From Adineta ricciae (taxonomy: Eukaryota; Rotifera; Eurotatoria; Adinetida; Adinetidae): 64,000 bases of DNA. This document shows positions 35,195 through 47,789 of this stretch, one piece after another. The notes under the pieces were generated by a model. The model was given only the letters and a program-made list of their open reading frames with translations, was not told where the DNA came from and ran no database searches. Made by a program: the position numbers and the translations under genes. The DNA is taken from positions 372,001-436,000 of the forward strand of contig CAJNOJ010000009.1 of the NCBI GenBank assembly GCA_905250025.1, read 5' to 3'. How positions within the stretch are numbered: the first letter of the stretch is position 1; each line of letters opens with the position of its first letter.

Positions 35195-37078
35195 CTACAC
35201 AAATATACCACCATCGGTATCTTGTGCACGTTTGAAAGCATCCCATAATGCGACCATAATTTCTCCCATAACAACATCGTTTGTATTCATTGCAATAAGA
35301 CGTAGAACAAGTACACCGTCGTGTCGGAGATACTTGTTCGAAAAGGTATTGAATAGTTTGCGATCGAATGTTTCACGTGTTATCCGATTCATGATTTTCA
35401 GGTACTTTTTGAGGAAATGTTCACGATTGAACGGTAGGATTTGTTGCCATATACACATGACAAAACCGTATGAAGATAAAATAGAAACGATGACGAGCCA
35501 AAACCAAATGAATATGAAGATTTTCTCGTTAAATAAATTCACAGGAAGCACGCACTAAAAACCGAACAAAAAAAGCGCTAATGAATGAAAAGACTCGATC
35601 GTTTCCTATTCAATCACGTACTTGTATCGTGTGTTTATGTATATGGTCAGCCATTGTACGAATTTCGAAGTCACACATCGTTACGCGAGGAAATCGTGCT
35701 GAACGACAGCATTCACGACCTGATAACAGGTTCCTTAAGACTTCAATTCCATAACCATGATAATTCGAACCCATAAAGATCTATCGAAAGAGACAAAGCA
35801 CGTCAAAATAAGACATTTTTCTCTTATCGACTGAGATGGCTTACGTTCAGTAGGAATAATTGTCCAATAACATTGGTAATGTACAAAACTTTGACGAATA
35901 AGTAGACAAAAGTGAGGTAGTTTCCTTGAGCACGGCCAATAATAAAAACTGGACAATACCGACGAAGTACACGTTTGAACTGGGAGAAGAATCCTGTGCC
36001 CATTTCACGTTGAATTTCTAGAGCACGATCAATATGTTTAGCTATATATCTGAGTGTTCGATCGCGAATATCGGGATTTAACTGTTCCATGCTATGCAAC
36101 GTTTTAACTAGATTAGCTATATCAAAACCTGTCTTTGTGGCAAGTGCATGCCATAGTACGGAGGGAATGTAGAAGAGCACTGACATAAGTAATAGAATAA
36201 ACGGGATCCATTGGTAATAAGCTAAAATGAAAGGAAAATATTTTCAATGAGACGAATCACTATGAAAACGAAAGAAAGACAAACCAATGTGTTTTGGACG
36301 TTCATCATGCCTGGCTGGCAATGTGCTCTCAAAGGGTACATAATATGTATTAGATATCCAACAGATATAATTGGCATATTCAACATGAGAACCTAAAAGA
36401 GAAAGTATACAAAAGTCATGTTTGTCACGTCGATCATGAAATAGAGACTCCGCTCGCATTCTAGGTCATTTCAGTGTAGTGAATTGTTTTGATCTTTGCT
36501 TTGACTAATTTCACTTCTTTGTCATATTTAACCTTTTCATTCGTTGTCGGATGCTTTGAATGCTTCCTCAAACTCAAGTGCAGTAGAAATGTCAGAAATT
36601 GTTAATCGTAGCAAATCAAACTTCAGCGCTAGTCAAAATCTAATCTTTATCCGATCGTCTGCACATTAACAACTGCTTCAATTCACAATTGATTAGTTTA
36701 GTCCAACAGCTTGTTCAGAGAGACATAGTGCGAAGAGAAAGCCGCAACTATTCTCTTCCTTTCATTGTTAAACTACGAGAGAAATGATAATCAATTATTC
36801 ATCCGTCTTGCATGACGCCTTAAAGAGCTTTTATTCGTTAGAATGCGGAGATTTTTCTTTTATTTAAAAGAAACATACACAGGATACTTACCGGTAAATT
36901 GTGCAGGAGCAAAACAAGCAATAGGATCACCAACATATTGTTTGGTAGATACGACAACAGTAAATAACATTAGTAAAACGACAGAGAATCGTCGGGACAA
37001 TCGATCGTATAAATCGTCATCGTTGTGAAACTTGAATTGGCGAACTTTGGCGATGGCATCGAGAAAACCCGCTACCAT
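35195..37078 (-). CDS. Innexin (gap-junction channel subunit)
   Basis: Six exons (36892-37078, 36285-36392, 35845-36221, 35622-35780, 35195-35554 plus the joins between them) give 396 residues in frame: 36892-37078, 36285-36392, 35845-36221, 35622-35780 and 35195-35554 are the five coding segments I can place. Innexins build invertebrate gap junctions and hemichannels. Signature features: N-terminal YDRLSRRFSVVLL helix, KQYVGDPIACFAPAQFTG, two extracellular cysteines in each loop region, AYYQWIPFILLLMSVLFYIP (the YYQW hallmark), FLGSNYHGYG-like IFMGSNYHGYGIEVLR, and CVLPVNLFNEKIFIFIWFW. Four membrane helices are present. An acceptor-like CATTAG immediately precedes the ATG at 37078. The 499-nt second intron is long for this gene. 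Confidence 0.95.
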
Positions 37079-38357
37079 ACTAATGACAAAGGAGAAAAAA
37101 AAACACAAATCGATTATTATAATATAACCGTAAACTCACTGATCCACATAGTCAGTGTATTGATGCACGTGCCCGAAAACCTCAGTCAGCATTATTAGAT
37201 ATAGGAAAATGTCTCCTTCGTCATTAGTGTGTTTGTCTCAGAATGATAGAGTAAAAAAATCATTTATTAGCATCGTTACTGAATAAATGATTCGAGAGTA
37301 CTGCGCCAAATTTGTTCCTCTCAAAGCATATTCACATAATAGAGAGAAAGATGAAATTCGATAATGATCATTATTCTCATTCGATATGATTTGCCTTTAT
37401 TACATTCTCTCTCTCTCTCTCTCTTGACTCTTCTTGTCTATCCTACTTCCAATCTCATGTGACTCATGACATCCAAGTGTGGTTCGTGCCTTTTCCACAA
37501 TCAGTATGAAGACATACTGCGGGAGTGCTACATCAATAGCGATATCACAGCAAAAAAAACACACTTAATGTTTTTCTAACATGGATTCCTCCTGTGATCT
37601 GATTATGTATGTACATATTAGAAAACTGTTATCTGTAAGAAGATTAAAGCCATTAGCAAGTGTAAAAAGAGTCCATTAGTTGACTGAGTCAGCAAGAAGA
37701 GGAGCGAAGTACAATGATGAAGTTTTACCGTATTTGTTGCCGATGAGGATGATGATGATCAGCTAACATTGCGTTGGAAGATTAGGAGACTATTTCTACT
37801 GAACCATATTCTATCTCATAGCACTCATTAGAAATCGGCAAATGTGAGTGCGTGATGATTGCATTTTTTCTCCGTCGTCGTCTTTCTTCTCTTTCTTAAA
37901 TTGGTTAACATTTCAGAAAAAATTTATCACGCTTTCTTTCCAAACATGCGAAAGAATCTGGTGAAAGGGAAAAAAACGATGACCACAATTTGGTTTTTTT
38001 TCTTACCTATGCAAGTATTCGACAATATCAAATATGCAAAACTACTTAAAAATCTCATACAAATTTTATTAATTCATATTGATAGCGAGGAAAAAGCGCC
38101 TCGAAACTAAAGCTAAATGTTCTACTAGAAATAAGTAAGCGAGTATGCACCTGTTGTTAGCCATTTCTTTCAAACCAAGATGACTGACAATCACTTCTGC
38201 GACATGTATTGTCGTACAAGAAAATCAGTGTCCTGACGGAAACATCAATCGATTTCTTCTTTTCTTTCTTTTTTTTTTGTATTAAAAGAACTAAGTAAGT
38301 TAATTTGACGAGGTAAACAGAAATGGGAACGGGCGCGACTTTCTAGCATTCACTTAC
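37079..38357. other. Spacer upstream of the innexin gene
   Basis: AT-rich with a (TC)n tract at 37405-37423. It may contain the 3' exon(s) of the minus-strand gene fragment whose last clear donor is at 38356-38357. Two acceptor candidates (about 37635 and 38110) give short frames, but I cannot choose between them. Confidence 0.4.
37405..37423. repeat. (TC)n microsatellite
   Basis: Nine to ten TC units. Confidence 0.85.
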
Positions 38358-41300
38358 CTTTGTGTCTAACTAAGTGAATAGTTCTATTTGCAGGCGAAAT
38401 ATATTCATCAATAGACGATCTTCTTACTGCTCTAACCTTGCTTGAAAAACAAAAAGAATAGCTAATTTTTGTTCTGTCTCTCTCTCTCTCTCTCACTCTC
38501 GCTTTCACTGTATGTCTCCGCCTAATTTTCCCGATCAATGATGATTTATCTCTTTTTTCTATGCATACGACATATACTATTGCTCATTTCCTACTTCGAT
38601 CAAATCAATAACTTTTTTCATCAATCCATTGGTGAAGATCAGTTTCATTTCTCTTCTTCTTCTTCTGCTTCTTTTTTCTATAGAGTCAGCAAATTCTTAA
38701 TTTCACACCTTTCGCTCGTTGCTTCTTGTGTCTATAGAATTTATTCACATCGAAACCAAGTGTAATTATCTTGTTCTTTTCAGCGACTCGCATTTATTTT
38801 ATCCGTCAATAGAAAAAAGGCCGAGTCCTTTTCCTACATCCCATTGTCCCAGTGCTATCTTTCGATTTGTTTCTCAACGAAGGGCAAAAGAAACAATGAG
38901 CTTTCCTCTCCGTGCATAAAACACTAGAAAACTACACATGGACCAACTGCTATCATGGGAAATATTAGGCGATTAGTAGCAGTTGGACGCATGCTGTTCG
39001 ATTATACCTAACATATGTGTAACATTTACTAAAACAAGCATCGGCTCCTGATGTGACATGAACTTTCAGCAGAGAGATCAATAAGTAGAAATTGATAGAA
39101 TGTCTTGTACCTGTGGAAACGATAGAGCATGATGAATGGATGTGATGCGTTGAGTTAATAACTGTAGAACATGATTGACAATGCAATTCATCTATTTATT
39201 TGATATTTTCTTCCAAAATAAATAAATGAAAACAATTGAGTAAGAATCATCATGGTGTGAAAAGGAGAAGAGTGTGAATCTATCTTACACTAATAGCTTT
39301 TATCCGCCTATTTTCTCTCTGTCTTTCTATCTGTCTCGACTTTGTCGTCATTTTTCTCATCATCTTCTTTTTTTGCTATTAATTCTCGTGCTTTTGATAC
39401 GATCTGGCAAACATATAACCATGGATGTCTCATCAGTCGCCCACACGCTCCCCCTCCCCCACCCCCCCGCCGCCCGGGGCATGTCAGCTGTCCCACTCAC
39501 TAGTATTCGGNNNNNNNNNNTTGTCTTTCTTTTTCCTCGCTTTTTTCCGATCTGGGACACACATAACCCTGGAGTTCTCTTCCGTCGCCCCCCCCCCCCC
39601 CCCCGAATACACAACTCTGATTAAAGATGAAATCGTCCCTGTTAAACTACTTTAGAACTCTAGTGTTTGTATCTCTCATCTTCTCTGCCATACTCACCAT
39701 TTATTGACTATCGACAATCTCAGTTTCATTCTCGAAGTGAATCAATTCGATTGAATAGCCCGAAAATTGCAATGTCGACATAGGCTATACTCGATATTCT
39801 ATATAAATAGATTCTTCAACTAAGAATCACTCATCTATTGAATTATTTCAAGGTGGGGATTTTATTATTGAGGAGGAAAATCATTTAATTTTTTTCTTTT
39901 GTGATACATTCACACAGGAGATGTTGGCCTAATTTCAATAATTAATGAATCAGCTCGTTTCCCATATTCAAATATCGATGATCAGAAGAAGAAAGAGAAA
40001 AATACTTTATGACGATGAATTTCTACCAGTTCATTAAGCAAAAAATGAGTCGAGAGAGAGAGAGAGGGAGAGAGAGAACGAGAAAGTGTTTTTCTTTGTT
40101 TGGTTTCAGATTAAATTAAACTCTAAAATTGACTAGTAATCAATGAAAAGTCATGTAGGTAGCAAACACTTTTAGTAATGACACTGTCAGTTTCTTTTTT
40201 CACATATAATTACATTAGAAATTTTCTTTTTTGTTTCATAAACAAGAGCTTTCAGGGTATTAGAATATTCGTGTAAATGCCCGCCGCTCCGCTTACTTCT
40301 CTGGTAAACCTTGAGTTATCAAATAAAGCCTTTAACTATAAATAATCCCTAAGCTACGTACACTATTAGTGTTAAGTATATAAACAGACATGTATAAGTT
40401 TGTCTAGCCGAGAACGAATTTGGCCAATCTGTTCTTATCAATCAGAGTAAATAGCCGAAAGTTTGTCAATCAAATCCGTAGGAAACGACGAAACGAGTGC
40501 GTAGATTAAGATATTGCTCGATTTCTCTCAAGTGACTAAAGTGGTTTTCCTTACGGACGAGGTAAGTACTTTTCACATTTCTTGGCAAGAGAAACGTTGT
40601 TGCAGAAAAAAAATGTATACACAGTAGACAAATGAGACTACTCACACGGATGTTCGAGTCGAAAGCGAATGCATTTCGTCGGTTTTTTAATTGATTTGTT
40701 TGTATTGCACTTAACTTTAAGTTTCACATGTTACGAACATTGCCGGATTGATGCTAGTGTCGCTCCAACATCAGTCTATCTTTTTTCTCTATATGCAATA
40801 GTTTTCCTTTTTTCCTCTTCCTTTCTTAATCTTACTATCACTAGAATTTAATAACGATGATGGCATCGACCGGTGTGTTGATGAATAGTTGGGTGTCTGT
40901 GTATAAGGAAAGTGATGTGTCAAACTTCATATACAACTCAGCACGTAGTTGTTCAAAACATCCCATGTTCGTGTAAGATATATATGTAGGATAGGAAGAG
41001 TAAATACATAAGCATCGTCTTTTCCATTGCCATCGAACATCTCAATCCCGCTAAGAAAACAGTGCCGTATTAGATTTTCTCTATTTTTTTTTCTTTCTTC
41101 TTCTTTTTTTTTGTTCTTACACGTTATATGTCGTCACTTTTCTATTACTATAGCTCCTGTTGTTGCTCGATGTCGAAGAAAGTAGTAATCGCACAGACCA
41201 CTCGTTTTCTCCATTCATTTCATTGTGCATTCTTGCACTTCTCCTCTTCTTCTTCTTCCTCTTCCCATGCTTATATACACATAGTTGCATTCACAATCGA

Positions 41301-41717
41301 ATATAATAGTTTAACAAAAAAAAAACCTAGAAAAGAACTCGAGAAAGGAGAAAAAAGGGAAATGATGACGAAGGTTAGACATAGTGCAGAAGCTTTGCTA
41401 CCGGATCTATGAGCAATGTATCTATAATTGACTTACCTGTCACCTCCGCTGATAAACTCGCCAACTTTGAGATCGTGCAGTTTACTTGGTCGAAGTTCAA
41501 GATCAAAATGTTCGATACGATCGGGTTCTTCGTGGCCTCGTTTTCCAACAGAACCACTTAATTGTTTGGTCCGGAGATTGGAGATACTAGTTAAGCTAAA
41601 ATATAGCCGAAAGAGAAATAGAATAAGATGATGATTATTATTGAAAAATCAAAAATTAATCTTTTGTTTTTCTTACCGCTGAATTTCAGCCCGTTTTTGG
41701 CGAGGAGCCTTGTTCAT
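38358..41717 (-). CDS. Partial gene: three linked exons of an unknown basic protein
   Basis: Three segments join in phase on the minus strand: 41677-41717 (ATG at 41717, donor GTAAGA), 41437-41595 (donor GTAAGT) and 38358-38440 (donor GTAAGT). They read MNKAPRQKRAEIQR, then a stretch including KQLSGSVGKRGHEEPDR, FDLELRPSKLHDLKVGEF and ISGGD, then SKVRAVRRSSIDEYISPANR ending HLVRHK. The upstream acceptor at 41723-41724 leaves five bases before the ATG, so this may be the true start after a leader exon. RRSS is a basophilic-kinase-like site. Composition and splice sites are those of real coding sequence. The 2,996-nt intron spans the assembly gap at 39511-39520, so the third exon could belong elsewhere. 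No domain recognised; the 3' end was not found. Confidence 0.55.
39511..39520. other. Assembly gap (10 N) with error-rich, duplicated flanks
   Basis: Ten N are flanked on the left by a C/G-rich block (39440-39510) and on the right by a second, mutated copy of the same text. Left reads GATCTGG...ACATATAACCATGGATGTC; right reads GATCTGGGACACACATAACC and ends in a run of about 17 C. The coding frames through it are artefacts. Confidence 0.9.
40376..40561 (+). promoter_or_regulatory. Candidate plus-strand promoter with 5' leader exon
   Basis: TATATAAAC at about 40377-40385 is followed by a sequence ending GACGAG with a consensus donor GTAAGTAC from 40562. There is no long frame, so it would be a non-coding first exon. 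The plus-strand coding-like patch at 43.3-43.75 kb is the nearest candidate body. Confidence 0.3.
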
Positions 41718-41722
41718 GAGCT

Positions 41723-42063
41723 CTAAATAAACAAGTTAGAAAAACAACAATCGTCATTAGTCTACGACAAATTTGGGACATCCTCTACAATTCCAGCACT
41801 AATGATATGTGAACACACACGAATAAAAAACGAGAGAAATTGGGAGAAGACAAACTGCATTATTTTGGCATTCTGCCGGAAAAAAGGATAATCATATGTT
41901 TCTACACATCAGAAAACAGTATACAGTCGAATGCTTCATAGTCCTTGGTATTAATCTTTAGATACTAAATAATAATGATAATTTCTGAGTTTTTTTTTCT
42001 TTCACTTCACTGAATAGCTTTCAATCATCTTAAAAATAATGTACCTCAAAATGAGAATGCAAA

Positions 42064-42094
<31 letters not shown>

Positions 42095-43320
42095 GAAGAA
42101 AAGAAATTGTAGAACAAAAAATTCTAGCTTATAGTAATTCAATCTCAGCTCAGAAAGAAAACTAGCCGGAAGACGATTAGCGAGTTGATTCAGTCTAGAT
42201 CAGAAATATCGATCAATTCATGGGTACCTAACGAGTGTATGTCGTTGGACAAGTCTCACTCCTATCATTAAATTTCTCCTCTTCATTTCTTGCTGATCAT
42301 TAAGTCTAAACACGGATTTATAATTGATCGCGCGTTTTCTTTTCCTTTACCTTATAGCAACGGATCGTTATGTCGTTTGCCTGACTTCTTTTTTCTATTT
42401 CGATTCGAAATCTCGCATTGGTCAATGTGAGAATATGTTGCGCTTTATAAGTTACATTTGATGTTGGTAAAGTGTTCTAGCAATCGATTTCGAGTAGCAT
42501 TTTTTGATTGACGACGATAGATACCGATTGAATTAAACTAGAGACCATTGGCATGAAACAAGGATCTCGTTTTATGTCGTCATGAGCCGTGAATGACAGT
42601 TTGAGTGGGTCGCAAACACTTCGCTTTCCATTTTCACACTCTCAAAGCTCTTTTTCATCATCGTCGCGTTTTCTTCATAGTGCTTCATCATATTTTTTAT
42701 TTTGACCGATTGAATCAAGAAAGGAGTACGAAGAGGAAAATAACGGGAGAGAAAGGTACTTTTCAATAGTAAAATGACGAACAATTGTGCAGCTAGAAAT
42801 AACAATAACAACATTTTATACAATATCTTGTTCTTTTCTTCCTCTCCCCTTTACGATTCAGATTCTTGTTTAATGAACGATGTGGTTTTTCTTCATTCTT
42901 TTCTTTCTTTCTCGGTTTTTTTCCCTAATCTAATCGCTAACTACTGCCGTTGCTGTGTCTACTACTATTTCTTCTATTGTAGTTTCCTCTTACTTCTAGC
43001 GCCCTTCGTCTTCACGTTATGACTACCGCAGTATACAAATACAAATATAAATATATATATTTATATATAACGATATGTGTGTGAATGTGCAAGAATCGTG
43101 TTAGTAGCACACATTGCACAAGAAAGGCATAGTCCCAGAAAAAGAAAGAAAAGAAAATAATGGACTTGAATGTGTGCATACTAACATGCTTCGAAATTTT
43201 AATACGCTTGACAAAATCTGAAATCTTTTCATATTTCTTTTCTGAGGTTCTTTCTTACAATTCCACAGCGGTGTATTACATGTTTATGGCTTGTAATACC
43301 TCGTTCGAAACGCAATGTTA
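41723..43320. other. Non-coding region
   Basis: AT-rich, with an (AT)n tract at 42068-42094. No gene seen. Confidence 0.45.
42068..42094. repeat. (AT)n microsatellite
   Basis: Thirteen to fourteen AT units. Confidence 0.9.
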
Positions 43321-43740
43321 CCAATTAATAATCAATTGCATTATGATTTTAATCGATATGGAAGTAGATCTTTAGACGAAGATGGACAGTCTACGTACCT
43401 TTTGTAAAGATCTTTAGGCGAAGAAAGAATAACAATTTCATATCGAACTCATGTTGACTTCCTCGTCGTTCGACCAGCGATCAATAACGAAGACGATCAG
43501 GTGGATGCAGATTAATCAGACAACATGCGAACGAATTCGATGAATTTCTTTGAGGATCACTTAATAAAAATTGCGATTGCTCGTCCATATGAGCCAAGTT
43601 GGATTAACAAGTTTGTTTATTATGATTATAATTATGATTATTATTGTTGTAGCGGTTGTTGTCCGATGTCGAAAAGAGAAGAGAAAGGACGAAGAAGAAA
43701 AATGACAAAGAATACGAGGATAGTCTAAATAATCTACAAG
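43321..43740 (+). pseudogene. Coding-like remnant, possibly of a membrane protein
   Basis: One frame reads, across two stop codons, segments resembling coding sequence: NNQLHYDFNRYGSRSLDEDG, GEERITISYRTHVDFLVVRP followed by AINNEDDQ, then PYEPSWINK. A shifted frame gives a hydrophobic Ile/Val helix followed by RCRKEKRKDEEE, and a third frame continues KNDKEYEDSLNNLQ up to a GTTTGA. Base composition at 43440-43510 is visibly richer in G+C than its surroundings, like true exons here. Stops and frame changes suggest a decayed gene or sequence errors. The hydrophobic part overlaps a (GATTAT)-type repeat, so the membrane reading may be accidental. Confidence 0.3.
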
Positions 43741-43782
43741 GTTTGATCATATCATATCAGAGAAGGATAAAACTGAAGCGCA

Positions 43783-43812
43783 TTATGATTATGATTATGA
43801 TTATGATTATTA
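43783..43812. repeat. (ATTATG)n short tandem repeat
   Basis: About five units of ATTATG. Confidence 0.85.
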
Positions 43813-44101
43813 TCATCAACAGCATCTTCATACGTTTCGGCGTTCATTTTTTCCACATAGGGCTCTCTCTCTTTCTCTCTTCTTCTTCTTTTTTCTTTGG
43901 TACGTTCTCTTGTTGTTAGCGTGTCTATGCAGCAACATGGGCGCGTTTTTCTATCGTCGAGTTCGTCAACGAGAGAACGCACAATCAGTAGATAGACGCT
44001 AGAAAAACTCCAGAAAAAAAAGAGGAGAAAAAGTGTTGTTTGGATAAAAATCTCAAAAAAAAGAACGATGACGTCGTTGACTTTGCTAGTTCTTGCGCTC
44101 A

Positions 44102-44141
44102 TATACACACACACATATATATATATATATATAAATATATA
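44102..44141. repeat. (CA)n(TA)n microsatellite
   Basis: CA units running into TA units. Confidence 0.85.
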
Positions 44142-45252
44142 AATGAAAACTAAGAAGGAGTCTCATTTCTTGTAATGTTATGGTTCTCCATCAACCATTC
44201 ATCATCATCTTAAGAAGAACGAGTTCAATCTATCACATATTGTCGTTTCCTTCCGGATTTGATCTAACTAGATCACCATTTCTTCTCTAACATCACCATC
44301 ATTTTTCTTCTTTCGACAATGTCTTCGTCGTACAGATAGTATTGAACCATCTTGAGCATTTGGTTTTCTATTGACAAATACAACTTGATTGTTTATCTGT
44401 TATATATATATGTGTGTGTGTGCGCGTGTGTGACTAAATAGAATGGAAGTTGAACAATACAACAAAAGCTGATTGCTTGAAGCCTGATTAAAGAGAGATT
44501 ATTACATCTTCCTAGTGGTATGAACGGGTTTGAATGCAATTGTTAATCCGGATAGTGTGCTTGCCAATAAACACATAATATAAATATTGCCGGGAAGAAA
44601 ACCTTTTGGTTGTCTCGAATGGAGGGGAAGAAACGGAATGTTCAATTCTTGCTAATTATTCTTGTTATCGTCTCTATAATTTAGTCAAATCTTATTTGTC
44701 TGAAATCAACGATGTTGCTAAATTTATAGTTTTGCCATCTGAGAGATAGAAGAAGAAAGAAAAACGGAAATCGTGTAACAACAGTAATAGAAGGGAGAAA
44801 AAAAACGAGAGAAAAAGTATACTGCTTCAATGTGTGCGACTATGCCGGAAACTAAATCATTAAGCTACCATCAATAAATGCTCTTGTGAAGATTACGTGC
44901 GAAACATCTCAGCATATATCCATATACTTCAACAATGAGACGAGAACTGTGAACAAGATCATGCCAGGTCTTCAAGGTTACAGATTGATGACAAAAAGAT
45001 TATGTGTCATTCTCAAAGGAATACAAAAACAGCGCGCTCCATCTGACGCATAATATAATGATTGAACTCGATGTGAATTAAAAAACACGTATATTTCTAG
45101 TTCTTCTCGCACGTCGCAGAGTGCAAGATTGAACAAGTGTTGACTGTCCTTGAGTTTTAAGTACTTAACAAAAGTTTTATTTGTATAAATATGAATGGAG
45201 AAAGATATATTTGCTTCTAGTTTATTTTTATTTACAATCAATGACTAAATGT

Positions 45253-45277
45253 GTGTATATATATATATATATATATC
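45253..45277. repeat. (TA)n microsatellite
   Basis: About eleven TA units after GTGTG. Confidence 0.85.
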
Positions 45278-47617
45278 ATTGACAGATCTCGTACGTCAGA
45301 GGATGTTTTCTCGGCAATGTCTATTTGTTCAAACAAGTGGGGAAAAAAGACAATCGCATGAGCTCGATTCACAGTTTGTAATGCAAAAGCTCATGAAATT
45401 CGAATCTCGCGCGCAAATGAAGTGCGAATTTTACAGGTCATTTCCATTAACAAGTTTAGAACAATCAAACATAAATAGCTAAGCATGCACATCATGAACA
45501 GAACGATCAAGTTTTTGTTCAAGTTTCATTACGACGAACAAAGCCTTCGGGTAAATATAAAGGTTGGTAACTAGACAGAGTTGATTGCCACGCATGCACA
45601 CATAGAAATGTACGTTCACTCACATATGCCCGTCATTTGTGGGGTCCTTTTTTTCTTCTTCTTTGTAAGAAGATTTATATTCAAAAAGAAAAACTTCTGA
45701 ACGACGACTTGCTAGCTTGTTTAATCTGTCAAAGCTACTTTCTATTGACATCACAAGTATATATATATATACATATATTTATAGTAAATGAGAGAAGGAA
45801 AAAAGAAAAATTTTCGCGCGACTATTTGTCAGTAATGCAAGGCATATGACAATCATAGAAGTATTAACTAAATTACCCGCATACAAGTCGCGTCTGACAG
45901 AAAAAGTTAAGTCGAAAGTTAATTGAATCAGACATATATCGATATTTATATACAAAGAAAAGAAAAAGGCAAGAGATGATTTTCTTTCTTATATGAATTG
46001 AAAAAAAAAGTAATTTCAACCGATTGAATCCGAGCTGGAACAAGTTACATATATGATTAACTATCAATAAATCATTTCTGATGACTTGAAAAGACATTCT
46101 TTCTGTGACAGGAGCTTGTTATGTTAACAATTCGTCATCAAGAGAGTGGGAGACAGAGAGAGAGAACATCTTGTTGATGATGTCGAGTTTTGTGACGACA
46201 AGGCAAACGAATTTCGAAAGGGAACCGTGAAGATAGTTAGTTAATTGTATCAATAGCGAACACTGGTAGTTTGCATAAGGTCTTTGCCACTATTGCGCGT
46301 ACCCTTTACTGGTATGAGAATGTTCGATATGGCAGTCCGATTTACATGGAATATTAAGGTTAGAGCGAGAAAAAAGGTCATCGTTGCTTTCTGACAACTC
46401 CAATATGGTATTCTATTTATGCTGTCAGGTTAATGTGGATGTAGACAATTGAGATACGCCATATTTCATTGATCTTGGTGAGAGAGGAAAAGTTTTCGCT
46501 CTCTCTTAAGAAGAGATTTTGCTCGAAAGTAAAATAGAAACCTTAATCATACGATAGAGAAGTTGTTAGGACAAAAGAGATTTACTTTGCTGTAAAGTTT
46601 CATATTAGTAGAATAACATCGTGTGGGAAATTCAAGGAGAGAGAAGAGAAAGAACGAGCAGTTTGAATAAAAAGTTCATCAATAACTCGAAGCAGTCAGG
46701 CGCAAATAGCCTGCCAGATACAAGACGCCATGTTCGAACATATTGGACAAAAGCTGTTAGAGAATTCTATTTGATTCCTTCTGATTTCAGATTTACTTAA
46801 CTAAACAGCTACCTGAAAGCACATCGAAACAAATTCCTTTGTTGCTAAGCCATGTTAATCATCAGAAAGCGATTAGAATATAAAGCACTAATCGAGCGAT
46901 GTGAATGTCGTTTCTTGTTAGAACAAAGATAAAAGCCGAAGCATGAATGACCGGCGATCTTCGTTTTTTCTTCTACTTGATTTTCAATTTTGCTCTATCC
47001 GCTATACCTGTGGATAGAGAAGAAGGCGGGAAAAGAATTTTTACCTTACAATGTGTCTGATGTCAACACGTAGAAAGGGTATTAGATTAATAGAAAAAAA
47101 AACCGGAAGTTTCTCTTGAAAGATTTTGCACATGGTTGATTTGGATAGAAGTTTTTTCAAGGATAATTAAAATAGGAGTGAATGAAACATATCCGAAAGA
47201 ATTTAGTTGATAATTATGAAAGTGCCATGAACAAATAAAGAAACGTCATCTGAACCGAGCGCTCGCCTTTCAACTATGTTAATAATAGAGATCATTTGAA
47301 ATGATTTATTTAGAAACCAATTGAAATAAAAGCGAAGATAGAAAGAAAAACCGTTCGACTTATACCTTGCCTAACCGCACGATAATTGTCAATTCATGCC
47401 CGGTACTTTATTCGGTTTAATGAAATTATATTGCCTTTCATTCTCTTTTGTATCGAAGAATTGACACAGAAATAATTTGTCTGAAAAAGAAGCTCGACAC
47501 CTCGAGTTCTGCATGTATAGTCGACCATTATGTAGATTATCTTGTTAATTCCCTCCTCCCACTTCTTCTTTTCCCCATCCTATCTCTTTTTCTTTTTCTC
47601 TTTTTCGAATAAAAGAC

Positions 47618-47626
47618 TATATAAAA
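47618..47626 (+). promoter_or_regulatory. TATA-like element
   Basis: TATATAAAA in a GA-context typical of a core promoter. The first downstream ATG (47688) opens only a 31-codon frame. No transcript can be assigned. Confidence 0.25.
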
Positions 47627-47789
47627 GAGCTTTCATCCCGTGTCAATCGAATTGTTGGTTACTTACTCTTTGTATACAGGACCATCGATGGTAAAAGTGA
47701 ATTATTGCGAGATGCATGTCGAAATCGATATGCATCAAGTCAAAGGAAAGTTAGTTGAAAAATATGATGATAATAGGGGTTGATGACGA

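Larger units (their letters stand above)
38441..41436. other. Long intron or intergenic region with an assembly gap
   Basis: No additional exon is evident on the minus strand. It contains the gap and its flanks (39310-39640), a (GA)n tract near 40051-40076, and a candidate plus-strand promoter and leader exon (40376-40561). Confidence 0.45.
43813..47617. other. Non-coding region
   Basis: AT-rich with TA/CA repeats at about 44102-44141, 44400-44430 and 45253-45277, and many GA-rich tracts. No supported gene. Confidence 0.45.

Noticed and set aside
39274-39655. Proline-rich frames crossing the N gap
   Set aside because: Produced by C-runs in erroneous gap-flanking sequence.
47688-47783. 31-codon frame downstream of a TATA-like box
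   Set aside because: Too short to support without transcript or conservation evidence; kept only as a promoter-like element.
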